Shown: piece after piece, positions 43,767-52,499 of the stretch
Position numbering within the stretch: position 1 is the first letter of the stretch
Layout: each line of letters starts with the position of its first letter
NCBI GenBank assembly: GCA_963732155.1
Contig: CAVSYB010000006.1
Location: 434,001-498,000 of the forward strand
Reading direction: 5' to 3'
Length of the DNA: 64,000 bases
Source of the DNA: Roseiarcus sp963732155
GTDB lineage: Bacteria; Pseudomonadota; Alphaproteobacteria; Rhizobiales; Beijerinckiaceae
Program-made: the position numbers and the translations under genes
Notes under the pieces: generated by a model
Seen by the model: the letters and a program-made list of their open reading frames with translations, nothing else
What the model was told of the DNA's origin: nothing
The model's database searches: none

Positions 43767-44696
43767 GTGACCACGCTTCTGCTGACCCATCCGGCGAGCT
43801 ACGGCCATGAAATGGGCCCCGGCCATCCCGAGCGGCCCGACCGGATTCGCGTGATCGAGCGGGCGCTCGAAGTGGAGGCGTTCCAGTCGCTGGCGCGCGA
43901 ACAGACCCCGCGCGTGGCGCGCGACGCCCTGCTGCGCGTCCATCCCGAGAGCTATGTCGCGGCGATCGAGCAAGCGGCGCCGCGCGAAGGCTTCACGCGC
44001 CTCGACGCCGACACCTCGATGTCGCCGGGCACGTTGGACGCGGCGATGCACGCGGCGGGCGGCGCGACTTTCGCCGTCGAGGAAGTGATGAGCGGACGGG
44101 TTCTCAACGCGTTCGTCGCGACGCGCCCGCCGGGCCATCACGCCGAACGGGCGACTCCGATGGGTTTCTGCTTTTTCAACAACGCGGCGATCGCCGCGCG
44201 CCACGCCCAGGCGGCCTGCGGCGCCGAACGCGTCGCGATCATGGACTTCGACGTTCACCATGGAAACGGCACCCAGGACATATTCTGGAGCGATGCGAGC
44301 GTGATGTACACATCGACGCACGAAATGCCGCTCTATCCCGGCACCGGCGCGATGAGCGAGCGCGGCGAATATGGCCAGATCGTCAACGCGCCGCTGCGCG
44401 CCGGCGACGGCGGCGAGGCGTTTCGCGAGGCGCTCGACACGGCGATCCTGCCGCGCCTCGCCGCGTTCAGCCCGGATCTGGTGATCGTTTCGGCCGGCTT
44501 CGACGCGCATCGGCTCGATCCGCTCGGCGGCCTCGATCTGGTCGAGGCCGATTACGCCTGGGCGACCCGCCGGCTGATGGCGATCGCGCAAAAGAGCTGC
44601 CACGGCCGCGTGGTTTCCCTGCTCGAAGGCGGCTATGACCTCATCGGCCTGTCGCGCTCGGTCGCCGCCCATGTCGCGGCGCTGATGGAAGGGTGA
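43767..44696 (+). CDS. Histone deacetylase / acetoin-utilisation family hydrolase
   Basis: The 309-aa product belongs to the class II-like HDAC superfamily, zinc amidohydrolases. It starts LLTHPASYGHEMGPGHPERPDRI, and has RPPGHHAE with the His-His pair (about 135-143), FCFFNNAAIAA, IMDFDVHHGNGTQDIF with Asp and His zinc ligands (about 168-183), and SAGFDAHRLDPLGG. In bacteria likely substrates are acetylpolyamines or acetyl-lysine. The start is GTG at 43767 with GAGGAG nine nt upstream, giving a normal family length. It follows the DUF1254 gene by 94 bp. Confidence 0.93.
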   Translation: MTTLLLTHPASYGHEMGPGHPERPDRIRVIERALEVEAFQSLAREQTPRVARDALLRVHPESYVAAIEQAAPREGFTRLDADTSMSPGTLDAAMHAAGGATFAVEEVMSGRVLNAFVATRPPGHHAERATPMGFCFFNNAAIAARHAQAACGAERVAIMDFDVHHGNGTQDIFWSDASVMYTSTHEMPLYPGTGAMSERGEYGQIVNAPLRAGDGGEAFREALDTAILPRLAAFSPDLVIVSAGFDAHRLDPLGGLDLVEADYAWATRRLMAIAQKSCHGRVVSLLEGGYDLIGLSRSVAAHVAALMEG

Positions 44697-44797
44697 GGCC
44701 GCGCGGCTTCCGCGCGCCGCGGCCCCAGGCGAAAGAACGAGTGCCAAGCCGGGCGCGAGGCGCTAGTCTCGCTTTTTTCCGGTCACAGGAAGGAATC

Positions 44798-45331
44798 ATG
44801 CCCGCCGAACCCGCCATGGCCCATGACGCGCGCAGCGCCGACATTTTCAAGCATCCGATCGATGCGCAGACGCGCATCGGCCACGTCCACCTCAAGGTCG
44901 CCGACATCGAACGCGCGCTGGCGTTCTACTGCGGCGTGCTCGGCTTCTCGCTGGTGGCGCGCTACGGCGCGGAGGCGGCGTTCATCGCGGCGGGCGACTA
45001 TCACCATCATATCGGCCTCAATACCTGGGAAAGCCGGGGCGGATCGCCGCCGGCGCGCGGAACCACGGGGCTGTTCCATCTGGCCATCCTCTATCCCACC
45101 CGCGCGGCGCTCGCCGACGCGTTGCGCCGTCTGGCGACGGCGGGCGTTCCGCTCGACGGCGCCTCCGATCACGGCGTCAGCGAAGCGCTCTACCTGCGCG
45201 ACCCCGACGAGAACGGCGTCGAACTCTACTGGGACCGCCCGCGCGACCTGTGGCCGAAGACGACCAGCGGCGGCATCCAGATGTTTACGCACCGGCTCGA
45301 CCTGGAAGGGCTGCTGAAGGAAGGGGTTTGA
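44798..45331 (+). CDS. VOC family (glyoxalase/dioxygenase-like) protein
   Basis: The 177-aa protein has a vicinal-oxygen-chelate fold: IGHVHLKVADIERALAFYCG (about 27-46) starts the first module with a metal-ligand His, and DHGVSEALYLRDPDENGVELYWDRP near residues 127-151 gives further His and Glu ligands. It resembles catechol-2,3-dioxygenase-like proteins of bacterial stress operons; the substrate is unknown. AGGAAGGA precedes the ATG at 44798. Confidence 0.9.
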   Translation: MPAEPAMAHDARSADIFKHPIDAQTRIGHVHLKVADIERALAFYCGVLGFSLVARYGAEAAFIAAGDYHHHIGLNTWESRGGSPPARGTTGLFHLAILYPTRAALADALRRLATAGVPLDGASDHGVSEALYLRDPDENGVELYWDRPRDLWPKTTSGGIQMFTHRLDLEGLLKEGV

Positions 45332-45743
45332 CGGCATCCTCGGTCGGCCCGCCTGCGATTACGGAATTACGATGACAGGCGCTGATTTCCGTGTTTGGCG
45401 GCAATCGCGCAATCGGGCGCGGCGATACAATCGCTTCAATCTGGCGTCCCCTGACGTCATTGCCGGCTATCCCGGCCATCCGCGTCTTGCTCCCTCGATG
45501 GCGACCGCAGGTTTACAGTCCCGCGGCGCGGGCGCTGGGCATTGTGGTGGCCATTGAAGCGCTCCACGATGCATCAATGCGCGGAGGCTGGGTCTTCATC
45601 ATGACGAACAGCCCCGAATTTGGCGCGCGCGACGGCGTCGACCTCAGGGTTGTTGGTCTCGACCGAAAAGCGCCAAAACCAACGCCCCAAGGTCATTATT
45701 GGATGCCGAGGCGGCGGGAGCGCGCCCCATGGAGCGCGAACCT
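45332..45743. other. Spacer between VOC and RAYT genes
   Basis: This 412-bp spacer looks less GC-rich than the flanking core genes. Open frames exist on both strands but have no recognisable features. At its right end it contains the first half of a REP palindrome (45736-45753). Confidence 0.4.
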
Positions 45744-45778
45744 TCAGGTTCGCTCGCGCAGCGGACCTGAAGGTCCGC
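45736..45778. repeat. REP palindrome pair at the RAYT 3' end
   Basis: There are two adjacent imperfect-identity palindromes: gcgaaccttcaggttcgc (45736-45753) and gcggacctgaaggtccgc (45761-45778), separated by 7 bp. They are clustered like a BIME. They overlap the last codons of the RAYT gene, whose stop (45744-45746) falls in the centre of the first palindrome. A copy of the first palindrome in the other orientation lies at 46432-46449. Confidence 0.8.
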
Positions 45779-46346
45779 GCTCCGCGGCGCCCTGCGCCTC
45801 GAAAGCCGATGAAAACCGCCAAACGCCCGGCGTCGCCGCCAGGCCGGCCTTTACCGGATTGGCCTCGATGTAGGCGAGCGTTTGCTCGAAGTCGCGCTCA
45901 TTGCGCATAAACCGGTCGAAATAATCCGGCGCCCAGAACTTTCCGGTCGTTCCGCGCGCGAGATTGATCGCGTGGGTCGATGTCATTTTCCACAATTTCA
46001 CAATGCCGCCCAGATTGTGCTGCGGCATTTGCTCAATGAGGACATGCGCGTGATTGGGCATGACGCACCAGCCGCACAGGCGATACCGCGTCGGATGGGA
46101 AGCCTTCAGGCAGTTGACCACGATGGCGGCGCAGGTCGCATCGGCGAGCGGCTGCTCCCCATGGAGCCTGTCGAACCAGGCGTCGACTTGCCCGCGCCGC
46201 CCGGCTGCATCGGGGGCCAGCCGGTCCATCAGAGACGCGGGCAGCGAGTTCAGCGTGCGCAAGACAATATGCTGCACGATCTCCGGCGAGTCGAAGTGCG
46301 GCAAATACCCCCTGCAATGCCAGCCTTTGGGATCGGGCATTTTCAT
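45744..46346 (-). CDS. REP-associated tyrosine transposase (RAYT, Y1/HUH type)
   Basis: The 200-aa protein is a single-strand DNA endonuclease of the IS200/IS605-related RAYT family that recognises REP hairpins. The HUH motif is PNHAHVLI (His99, His101) and the catalytic Tyr is probably Tyr159 in AYIEANPVKAGL. Upstream, WCVMPNHAHVL and FWAPDYFDRFMRNE are family-typical. The last about 13 residues (after QGAAE) are encoded by the REP pair itself. RAYTs are usually single-copy, vertically kept, domesticated enzymes. Flanking REPs on both sides support function. Confidence 0.9.
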   Translation of the reverse strand: MKMPDPKGWHCRGYLPHFDSPEIVQHIVLRTLNSLPASLMDRLAPDAAGRRGQVDAWFDRLHGEQPLADATCAAIVVNCLKASHPTRYRLCGWCVMPNHAHVLIEQMPQHNLGGIVKLWKMTSTHAINLARGTTGKFWAPDYFDRFMRNERDFEQTLAYIEANPVKAGLAATPGVWRFSSAFEAQGAAERGPSGPLRERT

Positions 46347-46431
46347 CTCGCCGCCTAGCGAACCGTGGGCCTCCAGGCTCGCATATAATCCGCCGCTTTC
46401 AAATGGCGGCCTTGCCGTTGGCGCGGCAAGA

Positions 46432-46470
46432 GCGAACCTGAAGGTTCGCGCTCCGCCCGTTCGGAGCGCG
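46432..46470. repeat. REP palindrome and adjacent hairpin upstream of RAYT
   Basis: The palindrome gcgaacctgaaggttcgc (46432-46449) matches the one at the RAYT 3' end. It is directly followed by a 9-bp inverted repeat, cgcgctccg (46447-46455) and cggagcgcg (46462-46470), with a 6-nt loop. The block abuts the stop codon of the epimerase gene at 46471 and may serve as its terminator. Confidence 0.75.
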
Positions 46471-47484
46471 TCACGCGCCTCCCGGAGCCGCCGCCCGAGT
46501 CCCGATCGGGCGAGCCTCGGGCCCGTCCCTGAGACACCCCAGCCCGATCAGCGTATCGCGCACCGCCGCGTCGAGCGGCGTCGCCGGCAGGGCGTCGCCC
46601 AAGAAGGCCTTCAGCTTGCCGCCGTCCAGCGCGATCGGCTGGCGCCACAGATGACGCATTTCGGCCATTTCGCGAAACAGGCGGACGAACGGCTGCAAGG
46701 CGACGACCATCGGCCAGGGAAACGGCCAGATGCGCAAATGCGGGCTTCCGGCGACGCGGCGGATCGCCGCGCCCATTTCGCCGCGCGCCAGTTGATGGCC
46801 GGAAAAGTTGAACGTTGCGAAATCGCCCAGCGCGCCCTCGCGGTCCAGCAGCCGCGCGATCGTCTCGCCGACGTCGGGCAGATACGCCCAGGCGTGGGTG
46901 AGGCGGCGCGGCGTCGGCTCGACGATCCGCTTCACCGGCGCCCCCGGCGCCACGATGGCCGCGGAGAACCAGGAATTGGCCGTCGTCCTTGGGCCGAAGA
47001 AATCGCCGGCCCGCACGATCAGCGCGGACGCCCCTTGGCCGGCCGCGACCTGCAGCCGCCTCTCCATCTCGACCCTGATCCCGCCCTTGCGGCTTTGCGG
47101 ATGCTGGGGCGAATCCTCGCGCAGCACGGGAAAGGCGTCGGCGCCGAAATTGTAGATCGTGCCGGGCAGCACGATGCGCGCGCCGACCGCTTTGGCCGCG
47201 GCGATTGTGTTGTCGAGCATGGGCATCACGAGCTTGTCCCAATCGCGATAGCCGGGCGGGTTGGCGGCGTGAACGATCAGCGACGCGCCCTGCGCGGCGC
47301 GCAGCACGTCGGCGGCGTTCATCGCATCGCCGGCGATCCATTCGATGACGGCGCTCGGGAGCTGCGGGCGGCGGGTCAGGCCGCGCACCGACCAGCCGTG
47401 GCGCGCCAGCGCGGCGGCGGTCTCGCCGCCGATTCCGCCGGCGGCGCCGATCACGAGGGCGATTCTTTCGGGCGGGCGGAACAT
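46471..47484 (-). CDS. NAD(P)-binding epimerase/dehydratase-like protein (atypical extended SDR)
   Basis: The 337-aa product has a Rossmann start ALVIGAAGGIGGETAAALAR (about 9-28), IVHAANPPGYRDWDKLV and PGTIYNFGADAF. The usual extended-SDR YxxxK is not visible: the expected region reads SRKGGIRVEMERRL, so catalysis by the classic Tyr is doubtful. A substrate domain with AWAYLPDVGETIARLL follows, as in atypical SDRs. It is divergent from a LysR gene across 106 bp, so it is probably the target of that regulator. Confidence 0.82.
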   Translation of the reverse strand: MFRPPERIALVIGAAGGIGGETAAALARHGWSVRGLTRRPQLPSAVIEWIAGDAMNAADVLRAAQGASLIVHAANPPGYRDWDKLVMPMLDNTIAAAKAVGARIVLPGTIYNFGADAFPVLREDSPQHPQSRKGGIRVEMERRLQVAAGQGASALIVRAGDFFGPRTTANSWFSAAIVAPGAPVKRIVEPTPRRLTHAWAYLPDVGETIARLLDREGALGDFATFNFSGHQLARGEMGAAIRRVAGSPHLRIWPFPWPMVVALQPFVRLFREMAEMRHLWRQPIALDGGKLKAFLGDALPATPLDAAVRDTLIGLGCLRDGPEARPIGTRAAAPGGA

Positions 47485-47560
47485 GGGCTTCTCCTCGAGA
47501 AATGGCGTCAGAAAATCCTTGAAGCGACTATCCTCCGGTTTCAGCCATTCGTGAATTGCC

Positions 47561-47575
47561 TGATTTCATGCATCA
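47561..47575. promoter_or_regulatory. Candidate LysR-type operator
   Basis: The dyad tgat-N7-atca lies 15 bp before the LysR start codon, in the divergent spacer to the epimerase gene. The form is that of LysR-type recognition dyads, which are usually autoregulatory. No binding data can be inferred. Confidence 0.4.
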
Positions 47576-47590
47576 GCTATACATATTTGA

Positions 47591-48502
47591 ATGACTGAGC
47601 CCGATTGGAGCCACTACCGCGCGTTCCTCGCCGTCATGCGCGAGGGCAGCCTCTCGGGCGCGGCGCGGGCGCTCGGCCTCGCGCAGCCGACCCTCGGGCG
47701 CCAGATCGCCGAGCTGGAGCGCGCGCTCGGCGCCGCGCTGTTCATCCGCTCGCCGCGCGGCCTGCTTCCCACCGACGCGGCGCGCGACATCGCCCCGCAC
47801 GCCGAAGCGATGGCGGCGGCGGCGGGCGCGATCCGCCGCGCGGCCTCGGGCGGGACGAGCGACGCGGCGGGGGTGGTGCGCATCACGGCGAGCGAAATCA
47901 TCGGGGCCGAGGCGCTGCCGCCGCTGCTCGCAGAGTTCCGCCGCGCCAATCCGGGCGTGACGATCGAGCTGGCGCTGTCCAATCGCCTCGAGGACCTGCT
48001 GCGCGGCGAGGCCGACATCGCCGTGCGGATGGCGCGCCCCAGTCAGGAAGCGCTGGCGGCGCGCCGCATCGGATCGGTCGGTCTGGGGCTCTACGCCCAT
48101 CGCGGCTATCTGGCCGCCGTCCCGGCGCCCGCCTCGATCGCCGCGCTGACGCGCGATCATGCGCTGATCGGCTTCGACCGCGAGACGCCCTTCCTGCGCG
48201 CGCTGATCGCCCGCCTGCCGATCGGGCGCGAGCAATTGGCGTTCCGCAGCGACAGCGACCTTGCGCAACTGGCGGCGATCCGCGCCGGCTTTGGCGTCGG
48301 CTTCATCCAGCACGCGATCGCCCGACGCGATCCCGATCTCGTCGCCGTGCTGCCCGGCGAGATCGGCTTTTCCCTGGAGATGTGGCTCGCGCTGCACGAG
48401 GACCTGCGCGCCAGCCGGCGGTTGCGGCTGATGATGGATCATCTGGCGGCCGGTCTGGCCGACTATGTCGCGCGATCGCAGGCGCCCTCGTCGGCTGGTT
48501 GA
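47591..48502 (+). CDS. LysR family transcriptional regulator
   Basis: The 303-aa regulator has an N-terminal winged helix (about 5-64: HYRAFLAVMREGSLSGAARA, LGLAQPTLGRQIAELERALG, LFIRSPRGLLPT) and a type 2 periplasmic-binding-like effector domain (about 90-295). It is divergent from the epimerase gene, the classic arrangement for a LysR regulator and its target. Its effector is unknown. It converges on the arylesterase gene with a 9-bp gap. Confidence 0.94.
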   Translation: MTEPDWSHYRAFLAVMREGSLSGAARALGLAQPTLGRQIAELERALGAALFIRSPRGLLPTDAARDIAPHAEAMAAAAGAIRRAASGGTSDAAGVVRITASEIIGAEALPPLLAEFRRANPGVTIELALSNRLEDLLRGEADIAVRMARPSQEALAARRIGSVGLGLYAHRGYLAAVPAPASIAALTRDHALIGFDRETPFLRALIARLPIGREQLAFRSDSDLAQLAAIRAGFGVGFIQHAIARRDPDLVAVLPGEIGFSLEMWLALHEDLRASRRLRLMMDHLAAGLADYVARSQAPSSAG

Positions 48503-48511
48503 CGGGGCCGC

Positions 48512-49177
48512 TCATCGCTTGGCCTCCGTCAGCAGCGCCTCCACCGCGGGCAAGATATTGGCGACGATCTTCTCGACGCCTTCGCGCGTCGGATGCAAGC
48601 CATCCTTTTGATTGAGCCGGGGGTCGGCGGCGACGCCGTCGAGAAAGAACGGATAGAGCGCGACCCCGAACCCCTTGGCGAGATCGGGATAGATGGCGTC
48701 GAAACGCGCCTGGTAGTCGGCCCCCATGTTGGGCGCGGCGCGCATGCCGGTCAACAGGACCGCGATATGCGCGCCCTTCGCGCGCGTCAATATTCGCGCC
48801 AGCGAGGCCCTTGCCGCCGCCGGGTCCAGCCCGCGCAGCATGTCGTTGGCGCCAAGCTCGACGATCAGCGCGTCGGCGCCCTCCCCGACCGCCCAGTCGT
48901 AGCGCGCCAGGCCGTCGGCCGCCGTGTCGCCGGAAACGCCGGCGTTGCTCACCTGCACGTCATAGCCTTTGGCCCTCAGCGCCTTCTCCAGCACCTCCGG
49001 AAACGCCTGGCTTTCCGGCAGGCCGAGGCCCGCCGTCAGGCTGTCGCCGAGCGCGACGAGGCGCAGCGTGCGCGCCTGCGCGGAACCGGCGCCGAACGCC
49101 GCGGCGACCGCCAGGCCGAGGGCCATCAACTGGACGCGCGCGATCCGATGCCCATATGTGGAGACCCGTTTCGGCAT
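48512..49177 (-). CDS. tesA: Periplasmic GDSL arylesterase/lysophospholipase (TesA-like)
   Basis: The 221-aa SGNH hydrolase has a signal peptide (about 1-34, ending AQA). Block I is VALGDSLTAGLGL with the nucleophile Ser, block II Gly in NAGVSGDTAADG, block III GANDML, and the Asp-His pair in QKDGLHPTREG. It hydrolyses acyl esters or thioesters in the periplasm. The ATG at 49177 gives the normal start; it is only 16 bp from the divergent ybbA start, the same tesA/ybbA-ybbP arrangement as in many proteobacteria. Confidence 0.93.
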   Translation of the reverse strand: MPKRVSTYGHRIARVQLMALGLAVAAAFGAGSAQARTLRLVALGDSLTAGLGLPESQAFPEVLEKALRAKGYDVQVSNAGVSGDTAADGLARYDWAVGEGADALIVELGANDMLRGLDPAAARASLARILTRAKGAHIAVLLTGMRAAPNMGADYQARFDAIYPDLAKGFGVALYPFFLDGVAADPRLNQKDGLHPTREGVEKIVANILPAVEALLTEAKR

Positions 49178-49193
49178 TTGGAAAACTCCGGCG

Positions 49194-49898
49194 ATGGCTG
49201 AGCCCGCGATAGATCTTCGCGATTTGGACTTGAGTTTGGGCCGCGGCGCGGCGCGCGTCCATGTCCTGCGCAAGATCAGCCTGACGGTCGCGCGCGGCGA
49301 GGCGGTCGGGCTCGTCGGCCCGTCGGGCTCCGGCAAATCGACGCTGTTGATGACGATGGCGGGCCTCGAGCGCGCCGACGGCGGTTCGATTGTCATCGAC
49401 GGCGTCCTGCTGAACGACCTCGGCGAGGACGCGTTGGCGAGATTTCGCGGCGCGCGCATCGGCATCGTGTTCCAGGCGTTCCATCTGATCCCGACGATGA
49501 CCGCGCTCGAAAACGTCGCGGCGCCGCTGGAGCTGGCCGGACACAGGGACGCCTTCGAGCGCGCCGGCGCCGAACTGGCGGCGGTCGGCCTCGGCGAACG
49601 CCTGTCGCACTATCCGGCGCAGCTTTCCGGCGGCGAACAGCAGCGCGTCGCGCTGGCGCGCGCTTTGGCGCCGCGCCCTTCCCTGTTGATCGCCGACGAG
49701 CCGACCGGCAATCTCGACGAAGAGACCGGCCGCGCGATCATCGAACTGCTGTTCGAACTGCGCGCCGAGCGCGGGGCGACGCTGGTGCTGGTCACCCATG
49801 ATCTGGCGCTGGCGGCGCGCTGCGACCGCACCATCCGTCTCCGCTCGGGGGCGATCGAGGCCGAACCGTTCATCGCCCGGCGGCGGATCGAAGCCTGA
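49194..49898 (+). CDS. ybbA: ABC transporter ATPase, YbbA-like (LolD/MacB group)
   Basis: The 234-aa ATPase has Walker A LVGPSGSGKSTLLMTMAGLE (about 42-61), signature LSGGEQQRVALARAL, Walker B LLIADEPTGNLDEE and the switch His in LVTHDLAL. These belong to the FtsE/LolD/MacB group that works on the periplasmic side by pulling membrane-bound permeases. It overlaps ybbP by 1 bp (TGATG). Neighbouring tesA and ybbP suggest a link to lysolipid or lipid handling, not proven. Confidence 0.94.
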   Translation: MAEPAIDLRDLDLSLGRGAARVHVLRKISLTVARGEAVGLVGPSGSGKSTLLMTMAGLERADGGSIVIDGVLLNDLGEDALARFRGARIGIVFQAFHLIPTMTALENVAAPLELAGHRDAFERAGAELAAVGLGERLSHYPAQLSGGEQQRVALARALAPRPSLLIADEPTGNLDEETGRAIIELLFELRAERGATLVLVTHDLALAARCDRTIRLRSGAIEAEPFIARRRIEA

Positions 49899-52462
49899 TG
49901 CCCAACGCCGGCCTTGCGCTGATATGGCCGATCCTGCGCCTGGCGCTGCGCGATTTGCGCGGCGGCCTCGCCGGCCTTCGCGTGCTGCTCGCTTGCATCG
50001 CGCTGGGCGTTGCGACGATCGTCGGCGTCAATTCGCTGGCGCGAAGCCTCGACGACGGCCTGTCGCGCGACGGGCGCGCCATCCTCGGCGGCGATGCGAG
50101 CTTCTCGCTGATTCACCGCCGGATGACGGCGCAGGAGCGCGCCTTTCTTTCCGCGCGCGGCGCGCTTTCGACCGTCGGTTCGATGCGCGCGATGGCGCGC
50201 GCCGACGACGGCGCGGCGGCGCTGATCGAAGTCAAGGCGGTCGAGCCCTCCTGGCCAAGCGTCGGAACGGCCGAGTTTTCGCCCGCGCTCAGCCCGCGCG
50301 AGGCGCTCGCGCTGAAGGACGGCGCCTATGGCGCGGCGGTCGAGGATGCGCTGCTCGAGCGGCTCGATCTCAAAGTCGGCGACCGCTTCGCGCTCGGCGC
50401 CGCGCGGATCGAGATTCGCGCCGCGCTCGTCGCCGAGCCCGATCGGCTCGCCGCCGGCATCGGCCTCGGGCCGCGCGCCCTGATTTCGCAACAGGCGCTC
50501 GCAGCCACCGGCCTCGTCCAGCCGGGATCGCTGGTGCGCTGGACGACGCGGGTTCTGCTGGGCGCGCCCGACGCGCCGCCGACCGAGGCCGCCGTGCGGG
50601 CCTTCATCGACGCGGCGAACAAGGCTTTCCCGGACGCCGGCTGGGAGGCGCGCGATCGGGCCAATGTCTCGCCGAGCTTCTCGAAGAATCTCGATCGCTT
50701 CACCGAGTTCCTCGCGCTGATCGGCCTGACCTCGCTGGTCGTCGGCGGCGTCGGCGTCGCCAATGCGGCGCAGGGTTTCGTCGAGCGCAAGCGCCCGACC
50801 CTGGCGACGCTGAAATCCATCGGCGCGACGGGCGGCGCGGTGGTCCTGCTGGCGCTCGTCGAGTTCATCGGCGTGGCGCTGATCGGCGTGGGCCTGGGGC
50901 TGGGGCTGGGCGCGGCGCTGCCGTTCGCGGTCGACGCGCTGTTCGGCGCGCTGATTCCGTTTCCGCTGGCGCCGGCGATTTTTCCTGGCGAGCTCGCGCT
51001 CGGCCTGGTCTACGGCCTGCTCACCGCGCTGGTGTTTTCGGTCGCGCCGCTGGGGCGGGCGCACGACCTGCCGGTCTCGGCGCTGTTTCGCGACCTCGTC
51101 GAGCCGCCGCGCGCCTGGCCGAGGCGCCGCTACGTGGCGGCGAGCGCGCTCGCCGCGCTCGCGCTGGCGGGCGTCGCCCTGTTCGAGAGCGCCGAGAAGC
51201 GCATCGCGGTCATCGTCGTCGTCGCGACGATCCTCGGATCCCTCGCGCTGCGGCTCGTCGCGCTCGGCGTGATGGCGCTGGCGCGCCACGCGCCACGATC
51301 GCGCGGCGTCGCCTGGCGCATCGCCCTCGCCAATATCCATCGGCCCGGCGCGATGACGCCCTCGGTCGTGCTGTCGCTCGGCCTCGGCCTCGCCGTGCTC
51401 GTCACGCTGACGCTGATCGACGGCAATCTGCGCGGCGAACTGCGCCAGACTTTGCCCGGCGAAACGCCGAGCTTTTATTTCCTCGACGTGGGCGGCGCGG
51501 AAATCGACCGCTTTCGGCAATTCCTGGCGCAGAACGCGCCGGAGGCCCGGATTGTCGTCGCGCCGATGATGCGCGGGCGATTCGTCAGGATCGGCCAGAC
51601 GCCCGTCGAGGAAGTCAAGGCCAAGGAAAGCGCCGCCTGGGTGCTGGAGGGCGACCGCGGCGTGACCTATGCGCCGACGCCGCCCGAGGGTTCGACGGTG
51701 ACCGCGGGACAATGGTGGCCGGCGGACTATTCCGGGCCGCCGCTCGTTTCAATGGAAGAGGAAATCGCCGACGGACTCGGCCTGAAGCTCGGCGATCCCG
51801 TCACGGTCAATGTGCTCGGCCGCAACGTCACGGCGACCATCGCCAATCTGCGACGGCTGAACTGGCGCAGCTTTGCGATGAACTTCGTGCTGGTCTATTC
51901 GCCCGACACGTTCAACGGCGCGCCGCACACCTTCGTCGTCACCGCCGCCTTTCCCGAAGATATCGGCGCGGCGGGCGAGATCGCGCTGCTGCGCAAGACC
52001 GCCCGTGATTTCCCGGCGGTCGCGGCGGTACGCGTGCGCGAAGCGCTGGAGACGATCGAGACGCTGGTCGCCAAACTGGCGGTGGCGATCCGGGCGGCGA
52101 CCGGCGTCGCGCTGGCGACCTCGGTGCTGGTGCTCGCCGGTGCGCTCGCCGCCAACCGCCGCGCGCGCATCTACGATTCCGTCGTGCTGAAGATCCTCGG
52201 CGCGACCCGCGCGCGGCTGCTGGCCGCCTTCCTCATCGAATATGCGCTCATCGGCGCGACGACCGCCGCCTTCGGCCTGGCGGCGGGCGCCGGCGCGGCC
52301 TACGCGATCGTCACGCGGATCATGCAGCTCGACTTCGCGTTGTCCTGGCCGCCGGCGCTCGCCGCGGCGGCGGCCGCGCTGGCGCTGACGGTGGCGCTCG
52401 GGCTCGTCGGCGCGTGGCGGATATTGGGGCAGAAGCCGGCGGCGTTCCTCAGGGAATTGTGA
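49898..52462 (+). CDS. ybbP: FtsX-like ABC permease, YbbP-like
   Basis: The 854-aa inner-membrane protein has a first membrane segment near residues 18-40, a large periplasmic region, and two FtsX-type blocks of three to four segments (about 265-420 and 730-850). Motifs include ARSLDDGLSRDGRAILGGDA, FVERKRPTLATLKSIGATGG and LKILGATRARLLAAFLIEY. The length matches YbbP. It partners YbbA; a role in export or extraction of membrane lipids or lysophospholipids is suggested by the tesA context. Confidence 0.94.
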   Translation: MPNAGLALIWPILRLALRDLRGGLAGLRVLLACIALGVATIVGVNSLARSLDDGLSRDGRAILGGDASFSLIHRRMTAQERAFLSARGALSTVGSMRAMARADDGAAALIEVKAVEPSWPSVGTAEFSPALSPREALALKDGAYGAAVEDALLERLDLKVGDRFALGAARIEIRAALVAEPDRLAAGIGLGPRALISQQALAATGLVQPGSLVRWTTRVLLGAPDAPPTEAAVRAFIDAANKAFPDAGWEARDRANVSPSFSKNLDRFTEFLALIGLTSLVVGGVGVANAAQGFVERKRPTLATLKSIGATGGAVVLLALVEFIGVALIGVGLGLGLGAALPFAVDALFGALIPFPLAPAIFPGELALGLVYGLLTALVFSVAPLGRAHDLPVSALFRDLVEPPRAWPRRRYVAASALAALALAGVALFESAEKRIAVIVVVATILGSLALRLVALGVMALARHAPRSRGVAWRIALANIHRPGAMTPSVVLSLGLGLAVLVTLTLIDGNLRGELRQTLPGETPSFYFLDVGGAEIDRFRQFLAQNAPEARIVVAPMMRGRFVRIGQTPVEEVKAKESAAWVLEGDRGVTYAPTPPEGSTVTAGQWWPADYSGPPLVSMEEEIADGLGLKLGDPVTVNVLGRNVTATIANLRRLNWRSFAMNFVLVYSPDTFNGAPHTFVVTAAFPEDIGAAGEIALLRKTARDFPAVAAVRVREALETIETLVAKLAVAIRAATGVALATSVLVLAGALAANRRARIYDSVVLKILGATRARLLAAFLIEYALIGATTAAFGLAAGAGAAYAIVTRIMQLDFALSWPPALAAAAAALALTVALGLVGAWRILGQKPAAFLREL

Positions 52463-52499
52463 GCGAGGCGAAGCGCCCGGGAACAAGGAGCGGTTTTGC

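Noticed and set aside
45391..45873. Plus-strand open frame across the VOC-RAYT spacer
   Set aside because: It overlaps the RAYT gene end and REP repeats, and its translation has no recognisable feature.
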